Below, in pieces: positions 32,392-37,503 of a stretch of DNA of 37,503 nucleotides (position 1 is its first letter; each line of letters opens with the position of its first letter). The position numbers and the translations under genes are program-made. A model generated the notes under the pieces. It was not told the DNA's origin. It saw nothing but the letters and a program-made list of their open reading frames with translations, and searched no databases. The stretch comes from Clostridiales bacterium. GTDB taxonomy: Bacteria > Bacillota > Clostridia > Oscillospirales > CAG-272. The DNA lies in contig JAAZAV010000067.1 in NCBI GenBank assembly GCA_012514145.1, positions 1 to 37,503 on the forward strand. The letters are read 5' to 3'.

Positions 32392-32650
32392 TCGAGTAAT
32401 GAAGAAAGTTGTCTTGGCAAGCGCGGATTCGCGGATTGAAGTCAAAGCCGCTGATTTGATATGAAACCGGCGGGACTTCACATATTCACCTATTATACAA
32501 ACAATCACCATAATATCGACACGGAGTGATGATATTATATGTCACGGAGTGATGATATTATATGTCACGGAGCGGTGATATTATATGTCACGGAGCGGTG
32601 ATATTATATATATATGGAAGTAAATCTACCGATTACGGAGGAAATAACCG
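32392..32650. other. Intergenic region with the tandem repeat array upstream of the lipase gene
   Basis: No gene is seen. The region holds the 23-bp repeat array listed next and, at its end, the lipase ribosome binding site GGAGGA (32637-32642). A clear -35/-10 pair for the lipase gene was not found. Confidence 0.6.
32520..32611 (+). repeat. Four direct 23-bp repeats upstream of the lipase gene
   Basis: Units begin CACGGAG and end TGATATTATATGT; units 1-2 have GTGATG and units 3-4 have GCGGTG in the middle. Each unit contains a -10-like TATTAT and a GGAG. There are no spacers, so it is not a CRISPR array. Confidence 0.85.
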
Positions 32651-34009
32651 ATGCACCGACGCGCAAATACAAACACAAACACATGCCAACGCATACGCGG
32701 CTGGACCGCCTTCATTCTGGCGGCGGCGATGCTTGCGGCCCTTATCACCGGCTGCGGAAAATCGAATACCGGCAATGAGGTCACCGAAGAAATGACCGAC
32801 GCTTCCGCCCCGCAGGATACAACGCCCGAAACCACCGCCGCCCCCGTTACCACAAAGGAAACAGCTCCCGAAGCTCCGAAGCCGTCGACCCCCGGCATAT
32901 CCTTCGACGCGGCGTCGCTCGGCGACGCGCAGACCCTGGGCGTGGGAGCGCTTGTTGTGCCCGCCGACCCGGGCGAGCTGTCATATCCCCTGGCGGTGAA
33001 GCTGTTAGCTGTTGCCGCCAACGGAGGAGCCGGCGGTTCGGCGTCGTTTTTCGGCACGGCGGGCTTCAATGTTGCATCCCAGGTCAATTACGACAAGGAT
33101 AATTCGGACGCCTCCCACACCTGCGCCTTCACTGTGGGAAGCGGTACGGTGAATCTGGACGACGGCAGCGTGCGCCCGGCGATTCTGGTATCGATACGCG
33201 GCACCAACGCCGCCGAGTGGTACTCAAATTTCGACGTGATCCCCGAGAGCGACGGCAAGCGGGAGACCGACAGCGAATACGCGGTGAACTTCCTCATGAC
33301 GGCTCAGAACGTGCTCGCCGAGATCAAGCGCCTGCAGCTGGAACAGGAGGGCTTCCCGAAGCCGAAGGACAATCCTGTCTATATACTCACCGGCCATTCC
33401 AGGGGCGCGGCATGCGCCAACCTCTTGGGCGTGCTGCTCAACGCCGAAGCCGGCAGCGAGAATGTGCGCAGCTACACCTTCGCCACCCCCACCACCTGCC
33501 GGGGTGACAGCGAGGCGTTTAAGTGCGCAAACATCTTCAACTTCATCAACCCCGCCGACATAGTTACAATGCTTCCGCCCATGGACTGGGGCTACGGCAG
33601 AGCGGGCGTCGACATAATCCTTCCCGACCCGGACGGTCTTGCCGAAAAGGTGAGAGACGGCTTTGAGCCGATGATAACGCTGGCGCCCGACCTTGACACC
33701 TATTACAATATAAAGTATTCGCTCGTATCCACGGGCGCCGCCGAAGCCGATGTCGGAATGACCGTTTACAATGTCATGCAGATACTTGCCGCCTCGCTGT
33801 CGGGGCTGAGCGAAGCTCAGAATCTGGCGATAACCGGCGCCGCGGCGCTGAGCCAGGCGGCGATGGCGACAATAAGCCCCGAGAGCAGTCTTTACCCCAT
33901 ACTAAATCTCTTCGGCGGCATGGAACCACAGAGCGGCACGGTTCCGCTGGCGTTCACCGCCCACATGCCGTCAACCTATTTTGATCTGATGAAAACCATA
34001 GCCGAGTGA
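32651..34009 (+). CDS. Class 3 lipase-like lipoprotein (alpha/beta hydrolase)
   Basis: A 452-aa protein. GGAGGA lies eight bases before the ATG. The lipoprotein signal ends LITGC with the lipidated Cys at 35, followed by a Thr/Pro-rich linker to about residue 85. Class 3 lipase features follow: the oxyanion segment LVSIRGTNAAEWYSNFD near 179-195, the nucleophile elbow GHSRG with S250, the acid D303 in NPADIVTMLPP, and a late candidate histidine H438 in HMPSTYFD. Such enzymes hydrolyse acylglycerols or other esters outside the cell. Because the surrounding genes deal with plant glycans, an esterase role is also possible. It is transcribed alone, behind a 23-bp repeat array and ahead of a strong terminator. 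Confidence 0.82.
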   Translation: MHRRANTNTNTCQRIRGWTAFILAAAMLAALITGCGKSNTGNEVTEEMTDASAPQDTTPETTAAPVTTKETAPEAPKPSTPGISFDAASLGDAQTLGVGALVVPADPGELSYPLAVKLLAVAANGGAGGSASFFGTAGFNVASQVNYDKDNSDASHTCAFTVGSGTVNLDDGSVRPAILVSIRGTNAAEWYSNFDVIPESDGKRETDSEYAVNFLMTAQNVLAEIKRLQLEQEGFPKPKDNPVYILTGHSRGAACANLLGVLLNAEAGSENVRSYTFATPTTCRGDSEAFKCANIFNFINPADIVTMLPPMDWGYGRAGVDIILPDPDGLAEKVRDGFEPMITLAPDLDTYYNIKYSLVSTGAAEADVGMTVYNVMQILAASLSGLSEAQNLAITGAAALSQAAMATISPESSLYPILNLFGGMEPQSGTVPLAFTAHMPSTYFDLMKTIAE

Positions 34010-34037
34010 GCGCGATAACAAACTTCGTCTCACAATA

Positions 34038-34078
34038 AAGCGAACCCCCGAAAAAATCGGGGGTTCGCTCATTCTTAT
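34038..34078. terminator. Bidirectional intrinsic terminator
   Basis: A 12-bp stem (GCGAACCCCCGA/TCGGGGGTTCGC) with an A5 loop; T-rich flanks on both strands. It separates the convergent lipase and Gfo/Idh genes. Confidence 0.85.
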
Positions 34079-34212
34079 GCATTTTTCAATGCGGCGCGGT
34101 ATACGCGCGGTCCCGAAAAGGTACCGGGTGCATACGTTTACCGTCGGTTATCGTGATCCCGCCTCTGTTCTCTGAAATAAATCTGTTCCGGCATTGTGCC
34201 GATTGGAGAAAC

Positions 34213-35361
34213 TTAAATCTTGGGGATCTTGATCTCGATTTCGCGGCCGAGCTCTGCGGATTTGCAGATACCGTCGATGATAGCCTGGTTGATTATAATC
34301 TGGCTGGAGGGAACGGGGGACGGACCGCCGTTGATGCTTGCGTCCAGGAAGGAGCGGATCTTCTTGTCGAAGAGACCCGGACCCTTGTTCTGGATAATCG
34401 GAATTACCGTCTCAACGCGCTCGCCCGCAAGGTCGGTGTAGAGAGTCATCGGGCCGCCGACGGTGCCGTTCCAGCAGTCGGTGGACGGGATGCGCAGACC
34501 GGCCTTCTTGCCGAGGATTATGGTATCACCGGGGGTGTCGATGTGCATGGCCCATGCGATACGGAAGTCAAGGATAATGCCGCCCTCGAGACGGATGAAT
34601 GCCGCCGCGAAGTCGTCAACCGAGAATCTGTTGGCATTCTCGGGGAGAGAATACTCAAGGCTCTTGCCGAAGAAGTCGCTCTTGTAGCCCGAAATGGTCA
34701 GCGGCTTCGGATAGCCGATGGCGTTGAGAACCATATCGAGAGAGTAGCAGCCGATGTCGCCCAGGGCGCCGATGCCAGCGGTCTTCTTCTCGATGAAGGT
34801 GCTGTTCGGGATGCCGCGGCGGCGGCCGCCGCCGGTCTGGATGTAGTAAACTTCGCCGAGTGCGCCGCTCTGGACGATCTTCTTGATCATCTGCATGTTG
34901 GCGTCAAATCTCGGCTGGAAACCGATGGACAGAACCTTGCCCGACTTCTTCTCAGCGCGGCAGATGTCCGCGGCTTCCTCAATTGTTACACACATCGGCT
35001 TCTCGAGCAGGACGTTAACGCCGTGCTCCAGAGCGTAGATTGTACACTCGGCGTGAGTTGCGTTATAGGTGCAGACGCTTACGCAGTCCAGCTCCTCATT
35101 GTCTATCATCTCCTTGTGAGACGGATAGAAATTAACGCCCTCGACCTCGAATTTCTTCATGAAGGCTTCGGCCTTGCCGGGAATCAGATCGGCTGCGGCG
35201 ACAACCTCAACGTCGGGCTGTCTCTTGTAGCTCTGAATATGCGACTCTGCGATCCAGCCGGTACCTATGATACCGACCTTGATCTTCTTGGAGGCGTAAA
35301 CCTTCTTCTCCTCAACTTCCTGGGTAAACTGACCCAGTACCTTATCGGCTGCGTTTGCCAT
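34213..35361 (-). CDS. Gfo/Idh/MocA-family oxidoreductase
   Basis: A 382-aa NAD(P)-dependent sugar dehydrogenase-type protein. The Rossmann motif is VGIIGTGWIAESH near residues 29-41, followed by AAADLIPGKAEAF, VCTYNATHAE and the family hallmark VLLEKPM with its Lys-Pro. A long beta-sheet C-terminal domain (FDANMQMIKKIVQSGALGEV, ALGDIGCYSLDMVLNAIG) binds substrate. The N-terminus has an unusual 25-residue extension (ANAADKVLGQFTQEVEEK). GAGGTGATG is placed nine bases before the ATG. Members act on inositols, glucose derivatives or amino-sugars; the substrate here is not evident. It has its own promoter and an 80-nt leader with a perfect palindrome. Confidence 0.88.
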   Translation of the reverse strand: MANAADKVLGQFTQEVEEKKVYASKKIKVGIIGTGWIAESHIQSYKRQPDVEVVAAADLIPGKAEAFMKKFEVEGVNFYPSHKEMIDNEELDCVSVCTYNATHAECTIYALEHGVNVLLEKPMCVTIEEAADICRAEKKSGKVLSIGFQPRFDANMQMIKKIVQSGALGEVYYIQTGGGRRRGIPNSTFIEKKTAGIGALGDIGCYSLDMVLNAIGYPKPLTISGYKSDFFGKSLEYSLPENANRFSVDDFAAAFIRLEGGIILDFRIAWAMHIDTPGDTIILGKKAGLRIPSTDCWNGTVGGPMTLYTDLAGERVETVIPIIQNKGPGLFDKKIRSFLDASINGGPSPVPSSQIIINQAIIDGICKSAELGREIEIKIPKI

Positions 35362-35415
35362 ATGACATCACCTCATGTTTCAGATTTCAGCAGGTGCGCA
35401 TAATCGAAAAATCTC

Positions 35416-35429
35416 GCGATAATTATCGC
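35416..35429. promoter_or_regulatory. Perfect 14-bp palindrome downstream of the Gfo/Idh promoter
   Basis: GCGATAATTATCGC lies about 15-30 bases downstream of the predicted transcription start, a typical repressor operator position. Confidence 0.5.
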
Positions 35430-35449
35430 CGCACATACTGATTTACTGT

Positions 35450-35478
35450 ATTATAACACAGGTTTCCGAATATTGCAA
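35450..35478 (-). promoter_or_regulatory. Promoter of the Gfo/Idh gene
   Basis: On the minus strand TTGCAA (35478-35473), 17-nt spacer, TATAAT (35455-35450) with extended TGT. Confidence 0.8.
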
Positions 35479-35617
35479 TACATGAAAAATATAAATTTTA
35501 TTTGCCTTTTCCCCATGTCCGGAGCGGCTGTTTATGCACATGCACATAAATATATATGTATAACAGTCATCGGCGTTAAATTTTATAGCCGGTATCGCCC
35601 GAATTCCGCGTGCGCTA

Positions 35618-35646
35618 TTGCTTTTTCGCGGCATATGGTGTAGAAT
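35618..35646 (+). promoter_or_regulatory. Promoter of the YczE-like gene
   Basis: TTGCTT (35618-35623), 17-nt spacer, TAGAAT (35641-35646). The leader is about 30 nt. Confidence 0.55.
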
Positions 35647-35683
35647 AAATTGAAAATACAAAAACGGACGGACAATTGTGCGT

Positions 35684-36386
35684 ATGAGCAAAACCGAGTA
35701 CCGGAGACGGTTCATAATGATGGCTGCGGGAGCGGTGTTGTCGGGCATAAGCCTGGCTTTCGGAAGGAACGGCGCTATCGGCGGCGTGACGACCGCCTCG
35801 GCGGGCGTGGTTCTGTCGCTGAAAACCGGACTGACCACGGGCACCTGCGTGATATTCACCAGCATAGCGCTGATGCTTCTGCAGGCTGTGATTCTCGGGC
35901 GGCGGTTCAAGCCGATACAGCTCTGGCAGGCGGGGCTTGCGGTGATATACGGCGTGACATCCGATCTGTTTTTTCTGGCGATACGGCAGATCCCTTCGGA
36001 GACCTATCCGCAGAAGCTGCTGATGGTCTTGGGCAGCCTTATGTTCAGCGTCTTCGGAAAGGACGCTTTATAATATCGCCGGCGATAACGACAAAGGCGT
36101 TGTTATAGTAAAGACCGCCGACGATTCCTTAGTCGCGATGATCACCGATATGACGAAGGGCAATATTGACGCCGTGAAGTGGATTTTCGACATCTGCTAC
36201 GTGGGGCTGGCTGTTCTGCTCTCCTTCATCTTCTTCGGCGAACTGAGAGGGGTGCGCGAGGGCGTAATCATAGTCGCCGTGGGCAGTTTCTTTCTGACGA
36301 AGCTGTTTGTGAAGCTGTTCGACAAACCGCTCACTTCGCTGCTGAAGCGCGGCATCCCGGGGAGTGAATTCCCCGCGGACGAATAA
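35684..36386 (+). pseudogene. YczE/YitT-type membrane protein, frameshifted
   Basis: The first frame (35684-36073; in-frame GTG at 35678 is an alternative start) encodes RRRFIMMAAGAVLSGISLAF and further membrane spans, stopping after FGKDAL. The second frame is open across the break and continues LYNIAGDNDKG, then VKWIFDICYVGLAVLLSFIFFGELRGVREG and a KLFVKLFDKPL end at 36386. Together they give one YczE (DUF6198-like) membrane protein of normal size, about 230 aa. A +1 shift near 36060-36070 (around GACGCTTTATAAT) would join them. It could be a real pseudogene, a sequencing error, or two overlapping products if 36138 is used as a start. The family is known only as an integral membrane protein without settled function. 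Confidence 0.6.
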
Positions 36387-36411
36387 AGCGCCGGATATCG
36401 GCGCGCCGTGA

Positions 36412-36467
36412 ACACGCGGACATATACGCGGACATATATAAGCCGCGAACACGCGGACATATATATA
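36412..36467. repeat. Imperfect CGCGGACATATA repeats
   Basis: The motif CGCGGACATATA occurs three times in about 55 bp (starting near 36415, 36427 and 36452). It lies between the disrupted gene and the terminator; the role is unknown. Confidence 0.5.
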
Positions 36468-36473
36468 AAAATA

Positions 36474-36511
36474 TAAAAACCGCCGGGAGGATGTGATAAT
36501 CCTTCCGGCGG
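36474..36511 (-). terminator. Intrinsic terminator of the InlB-repeat gene
   Basis: On the minus strand a 13-bp stem (CCGCCGGAAGGAT/ATCCTCCCGGCGG) with a short loop is followed by TTTTTATA. Confidence 0.8.
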
Positions 36512-36626
36512 ATTGTATTCCGAAGACAAGGCGGATTCAACAGGCGGCCGGGCGATTGCCGCCTATCGAAGACAGGCAATTATAATATAATTATAATATA
36601 TAGAAGACTTATCCTGATAAGCCAAG

Positions 36627-37418
36627 TCACCCGACCGGGCTCCACCTGGCATAAACGACTGTGTTCGGGTCGATGACCTGAACTTTGGTGACAGTCCTCG
36701 TCAGTGCCTCATCCCTGCACCAGCCCTTGAACTCATATCCGTCACGGACGGGGGCATACTGCTCCAGCTGAACGGTGGTGCCGGTGGGGAGAGTTATCGG
36801 GTCGATAGCCGCGCCTCCGTTGGCGCGGAAGTTCAGTGTGGAATAGTTGGGGTTTGGCGGGAGTATGGGAAGCGGGAAGAAGGGCACGCTGCTCGGGGCG
36901 CTGCTTGCAACACTGTACTTGGCGTAGAGAGTTTGCTTAGGGAAAAAGAGAAAGAACGAATCATCAGCTTCGGATGTTAAATCGGCATCGTAATACCAGC
37001 CCTCAAAAACATATCCGGGTTTGGCGGGCTTAAACGCACTTAAATCTACGAGGTCTAATGCATAACCCTCATAATCCTCAATATCACTGCCGCCGTTGGT
37101 GTTGAAGTGTATAGTTGCGGGAAGATTGGCATCTTCAATCTCGACAACATGTGAACAAATCGGACAAGTTCTGGTCCAATGACCGGGGGTGCCATCTACC
37201 CATACGGGTTCGCCATAATTATGATATTCCAGCTGAATGGTGCCGCATTTATTGCATTGTCTCCCATGAAAAACATCCGTAAAAACGAAAAGAGGCAGCC
37301 ATGCGCCAAACTCATGATCGCATTCCTGCGCGTGAATATGCAGCGGAAGGACCGCCGCCGCAAGCGCGGCGATAACCAGCGCAAGGGAAATAATCTTCAA
37401 CAGTTTTTGCTTTTTCAT
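36627..37418 (-). CDS. Secreted protein with two Listeria-Bacteroides (InlB-type) repeats
   Basis: The ATG at 37418 is chosen because GGAGG is nine bases upstream. The 263-aa protein has a signal peptide (LLKIISLALVIAALAAAVLP). The first mature part has paired cysteines (CNKCG, CPICS) with His and Gly-Trp residues, as in small zinc-ribbon-like surface modules. Two beta-grasp repeats follow: IHFNTNGGSDIEDYEGYALD to LYAKYS, and LNFRANGGAAIDPITLPTG to VVYARWS. Each has the NGG and GYxFxGWYxD marks of Flg_new repeats, seen in secreted and adhesive proteins. There is no membrane anchor or sorting motif. Its end is duplicated at 37448-37503, so it is one of a tandem family. Function unknown. Confidence 0.82.
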   Translation of the reverse strand: MKKQKLLKIISLALVIAALAAAVLPLHIHAQECDHEFGAWLPLFVFTDVFHGRQCNKCGTIQLEYHNYGEPVWVDGTPGHWTRTCPICSHVVEIEDANLPATIHFNTNGGSDIEDYEGYALDLVDLSAFKPAKPGYVFEGWYYDADLTSEADDSFFLFFPKQTLYAKYSVASSAPSSVPFFPLPILPPNPNYSTLNFRANGGAAIDPITLPTGTTVQLEQYAPVRDGYEFKGWCRDEALTRTVTKVQVIDPNTVVYARWSPVG

Positions 37419-37447
37419 TTTGTATAACCTCCGAATAACGGTTTTTA

Positions 37448-37503
37448 TTATCCGACCGGGCTCCACCTGGCATAAACGACTGTGTTCGGGTCGATGACCT
37501 GAA
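37448..37503 (-). CDS. 3' end of a tandem InlB-repeat paralogue (5' end outside window)
   Basis: Reading from the right edge, the last 17 residues are QVIDPNTVVYARWSPVG before a TAA at 37448. They are the same residues that end the downstream gene, and 52 bp are identical in DNA (37452-37503 and 36631-36682). The gene stops 30 bp before the next start, so the two are in one operon. The recent duplication or gene conversion of this end is visible; the rest cannot be assessed. Confidence 0.8.
   Translation of the reverse strand, partial: QVIDPNTVVYARWSPVG

Larger units (their letters stand above)
35362..35677. other. Divergent intergenic region between Gfo/Idh and YczE-like genes
   Basis: Holds two outward promoters and a 14-bp palindrome, listed separately. 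The central stretch (35480-35600) is AT-rich without recognisable genes. Confidence 0.6.

Noticed and set aside
32520..32611. Possible CRISPR array
   Set aside because: The 23-bp units are contiguous, with no spacers and no cas genes.
32562..32795. Plus-strand frame of 77 codons across the repeat array and lipase start
   Set aside because: It overlaps the lipase gene in another frame and its beginning is only repeat sequence.

Overview
The window looks like chromosome of an uncultured, fairly GC-rich anaerobic Clostridia-type Bacillota, probably a gut or fibre-degrading organism. The reasons are a SCIFF ranthipeptide gene with its radical SAM maturase (a clostridial hallmark), sigma-A-like promoters with 17-nt spacers, strong GGAGG ribosome binding sites, lipoprotein solute-binding proteins, plant-glycan glycosidases and a repeat element of a kind I recall from gut Clostridia. 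No rRNA, tRNA, CRISPR array, phage or transposase was seen. All family names come from reading motifs; no search was run.

Region by region. 1-5.6 kb: the 3' part of a GH78 alpha-L-rhamnosidase converges on a GH127-like glycosidase / KDPG aldolase / RpiB-like isomerase operon for plant sugar breakdown. 5.7-7.3 kb: a lower-GC toxin-antitoxin module, an MqsR-like toxin followed by an MqsA-Panacea fusion antitoxin, with a palindromic operator on its promoter. Identical 64-bp hairpin repeats sit in the two convergent intergenic gaps on either side (2.3 kb and 7.3 kb). 7.4-14.8 kb: two large paralogous secreted subtilases and a PflX-like radical SAM protein, all on the minus strand. 14.9-16.6 kb: the SCIFF maturase (scfB) and the small, easily missed SCIFF precursor gene (scfA, 51 aa), driven by a perfect-consensus promoter with a terminator between the two genes. 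16.8-17.7 kb: a secreted beta-sandwich protein with an unusual QTxDP C-terminal tail. 17.9-18.3 kb: a nest of two MITE-like elements and a minisatellite.

18.3-24.1 kb: a five-gene minus-strand operon (PhnP-like metallo-hydrolase, two solute-binding lipoproteins, a zinc-less MDR dehydrogenase and a divergent type I dehydroquinase-like protein), which may be an uncharacterised uptake and catabolic route. 24.4-26.7 kb: asparaginase and aspartate aminotransferase, a route from asparagine to oxaloacetate. 27.0-29.0 kb: two secreted CBM9-like proteins that share the QTxDP tail. 29.2-32.3 kb: two highly similar solute-binding lipoproteins duplicated together with their promoter. 32.5-34.0 kb: a class 3 lipase-like lipoprotein behind four 23-bp tandem repeats. 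34.2-35.4 kb: a Gfo/Idh/MocA oxidoreductase. 35.7-36.4 kb: a YczE-family membrane protein that appears frameshifted. 36.6-37.5 kb: tandem secreted proteins with Listeria-Bacteroides repeats, the second cut by the window edge.

The items most worth following are the variant SCIFF peptide, the QTxDP tails, the 18-24 kb operon and the toxin-antitoxin module with its operator.
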